Assembly (NCBI RefSeq): GCF_019132875.1
Contig: NZ_JAHSPF010000001.1
Span: 434,001 to 498,000, forward strand
Direction: 5' to 3'
DNA: 64,000 nt
Source: Erwinia phyllosphaerae
GTDB lineage: Bacteria; Pseudomonadota; Gammaproteobacteria; Enterobacterales; Enterobacteriaceae
The notes beneath the pieces were generated by a model, which did not search any database, was not told the DNA's origin, and was given only the letters and a program-made list of their open reading frames with translations. Below, piece after piece: positions 22,027 through 31,890 of this stretch (position 1 is its first letter; each line of letters starts with the position of its first letter). The translations under genes and the position numbers were made by a program.

Positions 22027-23040
22027 TTACTTATACCCGTTAGGGTTCTTGCTCTGCCAGTTCCAGGTATCGCGCATCATCTCGTCGATACCGCGTGAAA
22101 CGCGCCAGTTCAGTTCTTTATCCGCCAGCGAAGCATCAGCCCAGAACGCGGCCAGGTCGCCATCGCGGCGTGGAGAAATCTGGTAAGGGATCGGACGGCC
22201 GGAAGCCTTCTCAAAAGATTTCACCATTTCCAGCACCGAGTAACCTTCTCCCGCACCCAGGTTATAAGCTTTATAACCGCTGATAGCAGGCAAATGATCC
22301 AGCGCTTTCAGATGGCCTTCCGCCAGATCCATCACGTGGATATAGTCGCGAACGCCGGTGCCATCTTTGGTTGGATAGTCGTCGCCAAAGATGCCAAGCT
22401 TTTCCAGACGGCCAATCGCAACCTGAGCAATGTAAGGCAGCAGGTTGTTAGGGATGCCGTTAGGATCTTCGCCAATCTGGCCAGATTCGTGCGCGCCGAC
22501 CGGGTTAAAGTAGCGCAGCGCGATAACTTTAAAATCCGGGTTAGCTTTGGCGTAGTCGCGCAGAATAAATTCAACCATCAGCTTGGAGGTACCGTACGGG
22601 CTGGTCGTCCCACCGATTGGCGTGGTTTCCACGTAGGGAACCGGCGCATCCGCGCCGTAAACGGTGGCGGAAGAGCTGAAAATAAACTGGTTTACGCCAG
22701 CGGCGCGCATCTCTTCCAGCAGCACCAGCGTGCCGGTAACGTTATTCTGATAGTACTCCAGCGGCATGCGGGTTGACTCCCCTACCGCCTTCAGACCGGC
22801 AAAGTGAATAACCGCTGAGATATCGTATTGCGCGAAAAGATCCCGCAGGCAGGCACGATCCAGAATGTCGCCTTCGCAGAAAGTCGCTTTTTTACCGGTG
22901 AGCTGTTCTACACGGCTGACGGATTCCCGTGAAGCGTTACTCAGGTTATCCAGGACCACAACGTCGTCGCCGCGCTCAAGAAGCGTCAGCACCGTATGGG
23001 AACCGATATAGCCAGCTCCGCCCGTTACCAAAATAGCCAT
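22027..23040 (-). CDS. galE: UDP-glucose 4-epimerase
   Basis: 337 residues. NAD-dependent interconversion of UDP-glucose and UDP-galactose. Motifs: [25 protein letters not shown], and [12 protein letters not shown] with Tyr-X3-Lys. It lies downstream of galF and next to the exopolysaccharide operon, as in Erwinia and Pantoea, where it supplies UDP-Gal for galactose-rich exopolysaccharide rather than only for galactose catabolism. Confidence 0.97.
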   Translation of the reverse strand: MAILVTGGAGYIGSHTVLTLLERGDDVVVLDNLSNASRESVSRVEQLTGKKATFCEGDILDRACLRDLFAQYDISAVIHFAGLKAVGESTRMPLEYYQNNVTGTLVLLEEMRAAGVNQFIFSSSATVYGADAPVPYVETTPIGGTTSPYGTSKLMVEFILRDYAKANPDFKVIALRYFNPVGAHESGQIGEDPNGIPNNLLPYIAQVAIGRLEKLGIFGDDYPTKDGTGVRDYIHVMDLAEGHLKALDHLPAISGYKAYNLGAGEGYSVLEMVKSFEKASGRPIPYQISPRRDGDLAAFWADASLADKELNWRVSRGIDEMMRDTWNWQSKNPNGYK

Positions 23041-23054
23041 GTTGACTCCTTTAC

Positions 23055-23072
23055 AGCCGCGCCAGCGCGGCT
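23055..23072 (-). repeat. GC-rich hairpin between galF and galE
   Basis: AGCCGCGC (23055-23062) and GCGCGGCT (23065-23072) form a strong stem in the 46-base spacer. No T-run follows; the galE ribosome-binding site is 8 bases beyond. It may trim or stabilise the bicistronic mRNA or partly terminate it. Confidence 0.5.
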
Positions 23073-23086
23073 ATCAATGAACAGGA

Positions 23087-23983
23087 TTACTTCGCCAGAA
23101 TCTTTTTGATCTCTTCGCGGAATTCGCGGCCCTGGGCATTGTTACGCAGGCCCCAGGAAACGAAAGCCTTCATGTAACCCATCTTACGGCCACAGTCAAA
23201 GCTGTTACCGGTCAGCTGCTGAGCCTGTACCGGCTGTTTTTTCGCCAGGCTGGCGATAGCGTCGGTCAGCTGGTAGCGATCCCATGCGCCCGGTTCCAGA
23301 TTTTCCAGCTCTGCCCAGATATCCGCAGAGAGCACGTAGCGGCCAACGGCAGCCAGGTCGGAATTCAGAGTCTGAGGCTGTTCTGGTTTTTCCACGAACT
23401 CGACAATCTGGCTGAACTGGCCCGGGTTATCCAGCGTTTCCGCCGTTTTGATTACGGAGTATTCAGACAGATCGGCTTCCGGCATGTGGTGAGCCAGTAC
23501 CTGGCTGTGACCGGTTTCTTCAAAGCGTGCCACCATGGCGGCCAGGTTATAGCGCAGCGGATCGGCGGTAGAGTCATCCAGCAGCACGTCTGGCAGTACC
23601 ACGACAAAGGCTTCGTCATGCAACATTGGACGAGCGCACAGGATGGAGTTAGCCAGGCCCAGCGGCTGCGGCTGGCGCACGTTCATGATGGTTACGCCCG
23701 GTGGGCAGATAGACTGAACTTCGCTCAGCAGCGAACGCTTAACGCGCGCTTCCAGCAGCGCTTCCAGTTCATAGGAAGTATCAAAATGGTTTTCAACCGC
23801 GTTCTTGGACGCGTGAGTGACCAGAACAATTTCCTTGATGCCTGCGGCTACGCATTCGTCGATGATGTACTGGATCATCGGCTTATCGACAACGGGCAGC
23901 ATCTCTTTAGGAATGGCTTTTGTAGCAGGGAGCATGTGCATACCCAGACCCGCGACGGGGATAACTGCTTTAAGCTTGGTCAT
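23087..23983 (-). CDS. galF: UTP-glucose-1-phosphate uridylyltransferase, GalF type
   Basis: 298 residues of the GalU/GalF family (UDP-glucose formation). The N-terminal signature reads [20 protein letters not shown]; the MH in place of the TR of GalU marks it as GalF, which in E. coli is a weak enzyme or modulator of Gal[13 protein letters not shown] and [11 protein letters not shown] are further conserved blocks. First gene of galF-galE. A TATACT hexamer at 24045-24050 on the minus strand could be its -10; no clear -35. Confidence 0.93.
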   Translation of the reverse strand: MTKLKAVIPVAGLGMHMLPATKAIPKEMLPVVDKPMIQYIIDECVAAGIKEIVLVTHASKNAVENHFDTSYELEALLEARVKRSLLSEVQSICPPGVTIMNVRQPQPLGLANSILCARPMLHDEAFVVVLPDVLLDDSTADPLRYNLAAMVARFEETGHSQVLAHHMPEADLSEYSVIKTAETLDNPGQFSQIVEFVEKPEQPQTLNSDLAAVGRYVLSADIWAELENLEPGAWDRYQLTDAIASLAKKQPVQAQQLTGNSFDCGRKMGYMKAFVSWGLRNNAQGREFREEIKKILAK

Positions 23984-24210
23984 GTTAATTCCATCTAATG
24001 AAGTGAAGACATAGGTCGATTATGCAGGATCGCCCGGTCTGGCAAGTATAATCTTTATCTGAAAAAAAACAGGGGCTTTTCTGATAAAACAGCGGACCCG
24101 CTTATTATCCGGTTTGCCCGTAGCGATACCCTGAAATAATCAGATTTACGCCAGCATTAGGCGTTAAATATATTTGTTGCACACTGCTGTTTAATTGTGC
24201 GCCTTAAACG

Positions 24211-24245
24211 AAAAATGCGCCGCGACAAAATTACATCGGGCGCAT
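24211..24245 (-). terminator. Terminator of the exopolysaccharide operon
   Basis: On the minus strand ATGCGCC (24239-24245 in plus coordinates) pairs with GGCGCAT (24215-24221), followed by TTTTT (24211-24215). It lies 10 bases after the stop of the last operon gene. The loop is long (17 bases). Confidence 0.7.
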
Positions 24246-24254
24246 CAGAAAAAA

Positions 24255-25067
24255 TTAAATATAGAAAGAACGTAGCTGAGCGCGGCAAATCAATAATGCA
24301 CGCTTTACTCGCGGCTTAACCGTCGACATCGACAGCACGGAAGGAGCCGCGATCGTTGCGGTTTGGCCAAAAGCTTTTACCTGCTGCTCTTTGCGCTCCT
24401 GCTCGATCAGGCTGGTCGTTAAATCGAGAGGGTGGTCAACAAAGTCCGCGACGAAGATATTGTTAAACACGCCCTTGCGCAGGAAGTAGTTCCACTCGTC
24501 GGCGACAAAAAACTCTTCGCGCGCCAGCGCCGTCAGCTTCGCGGCCGATTCTGCGCCGATCACATAACAGCAGGTACGAAAGAGGAAGTTTTCGCTCTTG
24601 ATCGACTTGCGAAAGCGTTCGTTGCCGACGCGCTTTTTATACCAGTGGCTTAACGCAACGTAAGGCGCGCAGCGCAAACCGTTCTGGCCGCCCAGCAGAT
24701 AAAGCTCATCGCCGCGCAGCGCGCTAAAGTCGCCATTATCAAAGCCACGGCAGAAATCGGCGAAGCGCGCATCGAGAATAGCGTCATCTTCCAGAATGCA
24801 GGCCCACGGCTGACCGCGCTCCTGCATAATCTCGTAGATTTTAAGATGGCTTAAGGTGCAGCCAAGCTCGCCTGCGGTAGGACGGTGCCCTTTACGTCGG
24901 GTTACGCCATCAACCCTGAATTTAGCTACCTCTTCGGCCGGCAAATCTTTGCCGTAAACCGCATCGACAAACTCATAGTTCAGCGCGTACTTGTCCAGGA
25001 TAGCGGACAAAACTTCACGCCGCTGGGTATCTCTTTTCAGCGATACGATATAGATCGGTAACATCAC
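24255..25067 (-). CDS. GT25 family glycosyltransferase
   Basis: 270 residues. Motifs of the LPS-type GT25 family: PIYIVSLKRDTQRREVLS at the N-terminus, GELGCTLSHLKIYE, the DxD-like CILEDDAIL at about residue 100, and DEWNYFLRKG. GT25 enzymes mostly transfer galactose or glucose, beta-linked. Last gene of the operon, 27 bases after the pyruvyl transferase. It may add a side-chain sugar of the exopolysaccharide. Cytoplasmic or peripheral; no signal peptide. Confidence 0.82.
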   Translation of the reverse strand: MMLPIYIVSLKRDTQRREVLSAILDKYALNYEFVDAVYGKDLPAEEVAKFRVDGVTRRKGHRPTAGELGCTLSHLKIYEIMQERGQPWACILEDDAILDARFADFCRGFDNGDFSALRGDELYLLGGQNGLRCAPYVALSHWYKKRVGNERFRKSIKSENFLFRTCCYVIGAESAAKLTALAREEFFVADEWNYFLRKGVFNNIFVADFVDHPLDLTTSLIEQERKEQQVKAFGQTATIAAPSVLSMSTVKPRVKRALLICRAQLRSFYI

Positions 25068-25094
25068 CGTTCTCCCGTGTTCAGGTCACAATAA

Positions 25095-26051
25095 TTAGCT
25101 CTGGCTGTAGAGCCGCGCGTGATCGATATTCTGCGTCCACTGTGCGTAGTAGCCGCTATTTTTACCATAAGAGTTATCGATCAGCATATTGTTAGTATCC
25201 ACCAGGCAGGAAAGGATATGCCCGTGCATACGAGAGGTAACCACTTCTTTATAGCCTGAGAACAGATGTGCGTTACGATTCGCCATCTCAAACGTATGAT
25301 CGCGCCACGCCTTATCGGCATAGTTTTTGATCAGTGAGGAGTTAAGCTTTTTGCCCACTTTAGCCACGCGGCTTAAGAAGTGAATCTTTTTCTGGTCGGC
25401 TTCGGTAATCAGATCGACCCAGTCAAAGGTTTTCGTTTCCTGCGGCAGCCCGTAGGCGCTTTGATCGGCGCTGGCCTCGCAGTCAACGCGCAGGAAATAG
25501 AGCGTATCGTCCTTTTTGCTGTTGTTGATTTTCAGCGAGCCATAAAGCTGATGCGCCATATCCGGCATCATATAAACTTTGTCGGTAAAGCGTTTGAATA
25601 ATTCGAAGCTGCGCGTATCACGCGAATAAATAACCACGTCAGGGTGCTGACGGAAAATAGCCGCCGACTCTGCCAGGCGCTTTTCATCAGAAAAGTGCGC
25701 GGTTTGCGGCATGATAATGACTTTATTCTGGCGGAAGTTTTTGACGACCTGCTCGCGCAGATTCTGATGCACAAAATAGATGTCACCAAAGTTGCCGCCG
25801 CCGTGGCAAAGAATGGTAGTGTTTGGCGTCAGCTTTTTACGAATTTCCGCAAGATCGAAATCTTTCTCAGAACGGCAAAGTTTTACTTTGATGTTGTTAT
25901 CACGAAAGAACTGCAGCGTTCCTGCATAGATCAGCAGATCGCCGACGTTATGGTGAAACGGATAGTCAAGATAGATGACGTCGTTCTTGTCTTTAATCTC
26001 TGCAACAATGGCATTTAGCTGGTTTTTAAGGTCAATCATTACGTTATTCAT
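25095..26051 (-). CDS. Polysaccharide pyruvyl transferase (AmsJ-like)
   Basis: 318 residues of the polysaccharide pyruvyl transferase family, GT-B-like fold. It adds a pyruvate ketal from PEP to a hexose of the repeat unit and gives the polymer negative charge. Motifs: HHNVGDLLIYAGTL, ILCHGGGNFGDIY, IIMPQTAHF, SRDTRSFELF and TSRMHGHILSCL near the C-terminus with the conserved Arg-His. Same family and similar position as amsJ of amylovoran and wceJ-type genes of stewartan loci. Confidence 0.88.
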   Translation of the reverse strand: MNNVMIDLKNQLNAIVAEIKDKNDVIYLDYPFHHNVGDLLIYAGTLQFFRDNNIKVKLCRSEKDFDLAEIRKKLTPNTTILCHGGGNFGDIYFVHQNLREQVVKNFRQNKVIIMPQTAHFSDEKRLAESAAIFRQHPDVVIYSRDTRSFELFKRFTDKVYMMPDMAHQLYGSLKINNSKKDDTLYFLRVDCEASADQSAYGLPQETKTFDWVDLITEADQKKIHFLSRVAKVGKKLNSSLIKNYADKAWRDHTFEMANRNAHLFSGYKEVVTSRMHGHILSCLVDTNNMLIDNSYGKNSGYYAQWTQNIDHARLYSQS

Positions 26052-26070
26052 ATGTCACCATAACAGATAT

Positions 26071-27498
26071 TTAAATGTCGATTTTTTTCATTTTAAACAG
26101 AACGCCCATGACCAGCAGATAAGCCAGCACGCCAACGCCAATTTCACTGACTACATAGAGAATGGGATGTGCTGTTTCACCCGCGCCAAAGTGGCGGAAA
26201 AGTATCAGCGCCAGCGCCATAATCAGCGTGGTCAATGCCGGATAGAAAACCGGACGCAGCTGGTCAATAACGCCCAGAGTAATAATACGCTTCATCAACC
26301 AGATGCCGAGCGGAATAGTGATAATCACCCGCATCGACGACCAGGTAATCATCGTTTCAATCAGCGACAGCTTCGCGGTCACCAGCGCGGCAATCACCGC
26401 AACAATCGCCGAGGTCAGCGAGAGGTAAAGGAAACGGCGCGACTGCCCTACCGCTTTCATCACAATGCCCACGAACATACGTGAGAACATCACGGCGTTC
26501 ATGATGGCGATAACCTGAATAATCGGCACCGCCGGACGCCAGTGCTCGCCCAGCACCAGCGGCAGCCAGTCGTTACAGGTCAAAGCAATGCCGACAAAGG
26601 CGGGCATAGAAACGAAGTTGAAGATTTTCGTCGCCTTGTAGAAGGCGTTAATCAGCTTGTTGCGATCGTCCTGTACCGACGAGAAGACCGGCAGCGCCAT
26701 ACGGCCAATCACCGTGTTAAGGATATTTAAAATGGCATCGGTCAGGCGAGTCGACATATTGTAGATACCGAGCTGCGCCACGCCGTGAAAGCTGAGGATA
26801 AGCAGGCTGAACACGCGCGAAAGCACGTTCCACAGCAGGTTTTCCACCATCACAAACAGGCCAAATTTACACAGTTCGATAAAATCTTTCAGGTTGAAAT
26901 AGAAACCTTTAGGCAGAATTTTTCTGGACTGCACATAAATCAGGGTGGTGGCGATAGTGTTTTGTAACAGGCTGCCCAGCACCACGCTCCATAGCCCAAA
27001 TCCGGTCAGCGCCATGGGTATTGCCACGGCGAAAAAGCAGAGGCGGGAAATCAGCGTTCGCTTGGTCAGCGCGCTCATTTCCAGATTTTTCATCAGCAGC
27101 CCGGTCGGCAGCACCGCTGCAATCTGCATCGCCGCGCCAATCCCTTCGCTTACCATGATGATGGCAATAATCTTGCTGTTCCAGACGTGTTCAATATAAA
27201 GCGCAATAACCAGCGAGGCTAAAAAGCTAAACAGGCTGAGGCCCAGCGTGCTCCAGAGCACGGTAAGCTGGAGTTTTTGCGTCAAATCTTTACGCTGGAT
27301 CACCGCTTCGGTCAGACCCAGGCTAAGAACCAGCACCATCAGGGCTGCAATGGTCTGGGCGGCGGCAATTTTACCGTAGTCGTCCGGGTTAAGAATACGC
27401 GCCAGAAAGACCACGGAAATAATGCTGAGCGCCGCTGACGAAAGCGCTTCAAATGCGGACCAGATGGCCGCACTTTTAATTTTTTTTCTGTCCACCAT
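26071..27498 (-). CDS. wzx: Exopolysaccharide repeat-unit flippase
   Basis: 475 residues, about 14 hydrophobic segments, MOP superfamily (WzxC/AmsL type). N-terminus SAAIWSAFEALSSAALSIIS and VFLARILNPDDYGKIAA is typical of the family. It flips the undecaprenyl-linked repeat unit to the periplasmic side for polymerisation. Only flippase of the operon. Confidence 0.92.
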   Translation of the reverse strand: MVDRKKIKSAAIWSAFEALSSAALSIISVVFLARILNPDDYGKIAAAQTIAALMVLVLSLGLTEAVIQRKDLTQKLQLTVLWSTLGLSLFSFLASLVIALYIEHVWNSKIIAIIMVSEGIGAAMQIAAVLPTGLLMKNLEMSALTKRTLISRLCFFAVAIPMALTGFGLWSVVLGSLLQNTIATTLIYVQSRKILPKGFYFNLKDFIELCKFGLFVMVENLLWNVLSRVFSLLILSFHGVAQLGIYNMSTRLTDAILNILNTVIGRMALPVFSSVQDDRNKLINAFYKATKIFNFVSMPAFVGIALTCNDWLPLVLGEHWRPAVPIIQVIAIMNAVMFSRMFVGIVMKAVGQSRRFLYLSLTSAIVAVIAALVTAKLSLIETMITWSSMRVIITIPLGIWLMKRIITLGVIDQLRPVFYPALTTLIMALALILFRHFGAGETAHPILYVVSEIGVGVLAYLLVMGVLFKMKKIDI

Positions 27499-27534
27499 GC
27501 CGGGAAGGCCCCTGTATTAACTTTCTACAAAATT

Positions 27535-28518
27535 TTATTTTAATTTCTCTTTTAGCCAAAAAATTGAATAGTAGAGAAATGGCATGTGCCAGTTAAGCAA
27601 GCGACATAGCAGCCGGGCTGAACGTCCTGCGGTAAGGTGGTTGACGGCATAATGCCCACCGCGGTTATCTTTATATTCTTCTTTTACCAGGCGATAACCC
27701 GAAAAAAAAGATAGCTGTGACTTAATTATATTTTCCGTAAGCATCGTCATATAATTAAATCGCATCATATTGGCCAGCGGCTCGGTATTTTTTCCCAGCG
27801 CCTGCATCATGCCAAGGAAAATCTGGTCAGATCTTTTTGTATCGTTAATACGGCTGGAAGAGTAGCTGGTTGCCAGCGTTCCGGACGGGTAACGAATATA
27901 CTGGTAGCAAAGCTGCGGTGACAGCACGACGCTTTGCGACACGTAAAGAAAATTAAGATTGAACGCGCGATCTTCCGAATGGTGCATGGCGGTATCGAAT
28001 CGCAGCTTGTGCTGTCGTAGCGTATCGACAAGGAAAAGCTTGTTCCATACCGTGCTGAGATTATTCGGGCCGTCGTATGAGTTATATTGCGCGATAGCCT
28101 GCTGGCCGCTGCAGCGATCCTGCGGGAAAAGGCATTTGTCACTCTGCCCGCTCTGCTGGGTAATCTGTTCGTAGGAAAAGCAGATAGCGTCCGCGTCGGA
28201 AGCCTCATCAATCAACGCAATAATCTTTTCCGGGAAAAAACGATCGTCAGCGTCGCAAAACCAGACGTAGCGGCTGGTCAGCGCTTCAATACCCGCGTTG
28301 CGTGCGCTGGATACGCCGCCGTTCGGCTTATCGATCAGGTGGAAATTGTCCCTTTCTGCGGCTATCGCTTCACACAGCGCTTTGCTGTTGTCGCGTGAGC
28401 CATCATTTACCAGAATAATATCGACGCGATGTGCAGGAAATTGCTGCAGTTGTTCAAATAACGCAGGCAGGTGTTCGCCAGTATTATAAACAGGTATGAC
28501 CACCGATAAGTCTTTCAT
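27535..28518 (-). CDS. GT2 glycosyltransferase
   Basis: 327 residues. LSVVIPVYNTGEHLPALF, VNDGSRDNSK, GGVSSARNAGIE and WFCDADDRFF (DxD) mark a GT-A inverting enzyme; the C-terminal part with ETEDRAFN-like HSEDRAFNLNFL supplies the base region. ATG at 28518 is chosen because the frame start at 28530 is an upstream GTG and the GT domain begins at once after MKD. One of five transferases that build the repeat unit; the sugar is not predictable. Confidence 0.82.
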   Translation of the reverse strand: MKDLSVVIPVYNTGEHLPALFEQLQQFPAHRVDIILVNDGSRDNSKALCEAIAAERDNFHLIDKPNGGVSSARNAGIEALTSRYVWFCDADDRFFPEKIIALIDEASDADAICFSYEQITQQSGQSDKCLFPQDRCSGQQAIAQYNSYDGPNNLSTVWNKLFLVDTLRQHKLRFDTAMHHSEDRAFNLNFLYVSQSVVLSPQLCYQYIRYPSGTLATSYSSSRINDTKRSDQIFLGMMQALGKNTEPLANMMRFNYMTMLTENIIKSQLSFFSGYRLVKEEYKDNRGGHYAVNHLTAGRSARLLCRLLNWHMPFLYYSIFWLKEKLK

Positions 28519-28596
28519 TAGAGCCACCACACTATCATCAAAGTTTATCCAAATAAAAACGTCCGCTTCCCTGCGTCGACGTTGTCGGTGACATCA

Positions 28597-30744
28597 TTAT
28601 TTTGTTTTAAAATAAGGCAAGGCGCAGTGCTCCCCATTAATCAGCACTGATACATAACCTGCCGGGCTGGACGCATCGACACGTTCAGCCGTAATGGCAT
28701 TAGCCGACAGCAGTAAATCGCCGTCGTTAGTTCCACCAATCGCTACTTTGCCGCTTTGCAGAGAGAAACGGGTTTCCGCTTTGTGGCTTCCCTGACCAGG
28801 GGCGCTTTTGAGTGGTTTAAGCGTAGCGTCAAACCGGGCACACTTGCCGGTAAGGTAACGGTCTTTGCCCGTGGTTTTTAGCAGCACCATGGCTGAAGAA
28901 ACCTCTGAGGCCATTTTTACGCACAGAATAACGTCGGTGTCATAAGGCGCATAGAAGGCAACATCGGTAATCGGGCTGCCGCCTTCGCTGTGCCAGCTGG
29001 CAGTGCTTTTATGTGCCAGACGCTGCAAATGAATGACCGCTTTGCCCTGGTCGCCAGGGATTTCGATCTCCCAGCTGTCGCCCGCTTCCGGCGAATAGAA
29101 CCGTCCCAGCTCCACCCACTGTTCCGTGCTGCTTTTGTTTTCCAGACGGTGCTTCGCGGTCACGTAACCATATTTCAGGCTGCCGTCGATTGCCGCGCCA
29201 AACGACTCAATACGCGTCGAGCCAAGCTCAAAGCTGCTGAGCCAGCTTCCCGGCGCGTTAGCATTATCAATACGGCTACCTACCTGCAGGTTGATCTGGC
29301 GCAGGTTCAGGCGCGAGTTGCGGGCGTTGAGGGCATTTTTACAGCCTTCCATACTCAGGCCATCTATAATCCATTGCCCGTCGGAGATATTGCCGGGATT
29401 CGGGCTGTGCTCAATCCAGCCGTTGTGGATAAACGACTGGCTACAGCGTGGCAGGTTAATAACCACCCCATCACAGCCCTGCGCGTTGAAGTTTGACAGC
29501 TCAACGGCGGTGTTGTGATCCCAGTTGCCTTTTTTGGTGTCGGACCAGACGCCTTTAATCACGTCGCCGCTACAGTGAGAGGCGTACCACTGGTCGATTT
29601 TACAATCCAGCGTGTCCATCAGGCTCAGCGAAACGCCACCAACCTGGCTGAAGCGCAGGCAGGAAGCGCGGAAGAACTGGCCCGCAGGGCAGTTATTCAG
29701 GAAGAAACCCTGCAGGTTAGGCCGCTTGTCGTTACCGCCTTCAAAGCTGATATTGGCGATCTCTACCCAGCGTGCTTTTACGCCGAAGACAAATTCAGCC
29801 TTACCGTCCGAAACCAGCGTGGTGGTTGGAAAATAGCCAAAGTTAACTGGCGCACCGGTCAGGCGGAAAAAGCGGGTATATTTTTCCAGGGCGTCAAATT
29901 TCGAGACGAAAAAGCGGCCGGCTGGAAACTGAATCGAGATCTGTTCGTTATTATTTTGCGTCCACAGGTACATCGCGCGTACCGCGTCCGCCGCATCGGT
30001 CTGGCCATCGGCAATCGCGCCGAAGTCAAACACGGTGAGCCGATTGTAATCCTCGACCACGCGACGCCAGTGGAAGGTTTTGCCGGTAAGAATTACGCCG
30101 CCGTCGTCCTGCGCAGGCTTCAGGCTGCCGACAAACTCACCGCCGCCTACTTCGCGGCCTTCATGCCAGCTTTTCAGCTTGACCTTCGCGCCTTCAAACA
30201 GCGGCGTCGTGTTGCGCAGTACGGCGGCTGAAGGTATTTCACCAATCAGCTGATAGCCACCCGGCTCAGCGATACGCTGGCTAAAGCTATAGGCTCCTGC
30301 ACGCGTTACGTCAGGGATGTTAAACAGCGTCTGGCCGCTCTCTTCCACTACCGCCATCGAGTGCGCCGGGTTGGCGATCAGCGCAGCATCATTATTAACG
30401 AAACGTGTCAGCGTCTCACGGTTTAACGTCACCGGCTGCGTCAGCTCGGTAAGCTGTCCTTTACTGTCGCGCAGGAAAAGCGGGATCTGGTTGCCAGCCT
30501 GAGTAGGATCGCTACCGGCTTTGCCAATCCACAGCTTCCCGGAAAAATTTTGCCAGAACTCGTTCGGCATCGCCCAGACGTTTTCCGGCGTCAGGATCGG
30601 CGCGTCGCCCGACGGCAGATCGCTCGGGCCAACCGCCTTACCGGCAACGGCGGTATTTTTTGCGGCATAGCTGGAAAAGGTACTCACAGAAAGGGCGGCA
30701 ATCACCGAGGTGGCTGCCGTTTGTAATACTTCGCGTCTTTTCAT
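28597..30744 (-). CDS. WceF/AmsF-like exopolysaccharide-modifying protein, tailspike fold, Tat-type signal
   Basis: 715 residues. The N-terminus MKRREVLQTAATSVIAALS looks like a twin-arginine signal (Arg-Arg at residues 3-4, cleavage around the SYAA at ~25-28), so export in folded form is likely. Residues ~235-520 look like a right-handed parallel beta-helix of the pectate-lyase/tailspike kind, opening with FDFGAIADGQTDAADAV. A beta-rich C-terminal part follows. By position and features it matches AmsF/WceF; Pantoea stewartii WceF is known to have a phage-tailspike-like fold and to cleave its own exopolysaccharide. Catalytic acids cannot be assigned from sequence alone. Confidence 0.8.
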   Translation of the reverse strand: MKRREVLQTAATSVIAALSVSTFSSYAAKNTAVAGKAVGPSDLPSGDAPILTPENVWAMPNEFWQNFSGKLWIGKAGSDPTQAGNQIPLFLRDSKGQLTELTQPVTLNRETLTRFVNNDAALIANPAHSMAVVEESGQTLFNIPDVTRAGAYSFSQRIAEPGGYQLIGEIPSAAVLRNTTPLFEGAKVKLKSWHEGREVGGGEFVGSLKPAQDDGGVILTGKTFHWRRVVEDYNRLTVFDFGAIADGQTDAADAVRAMYLWTQNNNEQISIQFPAGRFFVSKFDALEKYTRFFRLTGAPVNFGYFPTTTLVSDGKAEFVFGVKARWVEIANISFEGGNDKRPNLQGFFLNNCPAGQFFRASCLRFSQVGGVSLSLMDTLDCKIDQWYASHCSGDVIKGVWSDTKKGNWDHNTAVELSNFNAQGCDGVVINLPRCSQSFIHNGWIEHSPNPGNISDGQWIIDGLSMEGCKNALNARNSRLNLRQINLQVGSRIDNANAPGSWLSSFELGSTRIESFGAAIDGSLKYGYVTAKHRLENKSSTEQWVELGRFYSPEAGDSWEIEIPGDQGKAVIHLQRLAHKSTASWHSEGGSPITDVAFYAPYDTDVILCVKMASEVSSAMVLLKTTGKDRYLTGKCARFDATLKPLKSAPGQGSHKAETRFSLQSGKVAIGGTNDGDLLLSANAITAERVDASSPAGYVSVLINGEHCALPYFKTK

Positions 30745-30812
30745 GCTCGATCCTGTGCTCTCGTGGACCCTGTCGGGTTATCAAATGTTCCCGAGGTAAT
30801 AACGCCAGCGGC

Positions 30813-31847
30813 CTACGCCAGGGCGAGCCAGCTCTGTTTTATTTTTTTGCCGTCAAACTTCAGCGCGGTCGTCCGGGTACTTTCGCTCATGGCAAAAAAG
30901 AGCCGGTCGTCGTTGGCCAGCTGATCCATACGGGCCAGAAAAGTTGCTTTATCGTTCATTGGCACCAGGAAACCATCCTGCTCGTGGTTGATAATTTCCT
31001 GTGGGCCGGTCGGACAGTCGTAGGCGACCACCGGCAGCGACCAGGATTTTGCTTCCAGCAGCACCAGCGGCAGGCCTTCATAGCGTGAAGTCATCAGCGC
31101 CATATCGCTGTCGCGATAATAATCATTGATATTGCTTACTTTGCCGACAAAGTCGACGCTGTCGGTGATGCCGAGCGTTGCCGCCTGCGCCTGCAATTGC
31201 TCGCGCAGCTCGCCGTCACCGGCGATAACCAGCTTCCAGTCAGGATGCTTACGGGCAAAGTCGTGCCAGATATCCAGCAGCAGGTCGAAACCTTTCTGGT
31301 GATCGAGACGGCCTACCGCCAGCGCCTGGCGGCTACGCGTTTCGCGCTGCCAGGATTTGTAGACCACCGGATTAGGAATTTGCTTGCTGGGAATACCCCA
31401 GCGGCTGAAGACCTGGTGATCTTTATCGGTCAGCACGACCACGCTGTCGTAATAGCGTAAAAGCAGATATTTCAGCAATTTAATGGGCTTGCTGAAAGAA
31501 TTAATGGCGATGTGTTCGCAGGCGTAGGCTTTGCCGCGCTTTTTCTTCAGCGACAGCAGGCTCCACAAAGCGTACATCACGCTGAGACGGCCCATGCTAA
31601 TCAGGAAAACGCTGTCGAAGTTCTCTTCGTGCACGCGCTGTACGATACTTTTAATCGGGTTGCTGTGGCCGTCAAAGCTGACGATCTCTTTCACCTGGCT
31701 GAAGGGATAAAAAGGTTTACCGCTGCCCTCCAGCGAATAAATGGTGACTTCACTGCTTTCGCCCAGACACTCTGACATAAAGTTGCAGATGTTTTCGGTA
31801 CCCGCATAGGAGTAGGCGTCTTTAATCACCAGAACTATTTTTTTCAT
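30813..31847 (-). CDS. GT4 glycosyltransferase (AmsD-like)
   Basis: 344 residues, GT-B fold. N-terminal acceptor domain KIVLVIKDAYSYAGTENI; C-terminal donor domain with AVGRLDHQKGFDLLLDIW, LVIAGDGELREQL and SRYEGLPLVLLEA carrying the EX7E motif. Retaining enzyme of the kind that transfers galactose in amylovoran synthesis (AmsD). Good ribosome-binding region GGTGG upstream. Confidence 0.87.
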   Translation of the reverse strand: MKKIVLVIKDAYSYAGTENICNFMSECLGESSEVTIYSLEGSGKPFYPFSQVKEIVSFDGHSNPIKSIVQRVHEENFDSVFLISMGRLSVMYALWSLLSLKKKRGKAYACEHIAINSFSKPIKLLKYLLLRYYDSVVVLTDKDHQVFSRWGIPSKQIPNPVVYKSWQRETRSRQALAVGRLDHQKGFDLLLDIWHDFARKHPDWKLVIAGDGELREQLQAQAATLGITDSVDFVGKVSNINDYYRDSDMALMTSRYEGLPLVLLEAKSWSLPVVAYDCPTGPQEIINHEQDGFLVPMNDKATFLARMDQLANDDRLFFAMSESTRTTALKFDGKKIKQSWLALA

Positions 31848-31890
31848 GAACCGCTATCCACCTCAGAAAAAATGAAAACCACCTGCTGGC

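Noticed and set aside
29515-30231. 238-codon open frame antisense to the WceF-like gene
   Set aside because: A shadow frame of a G/C-rich coding region; the sense frame has clear domain features, the antisense has none.
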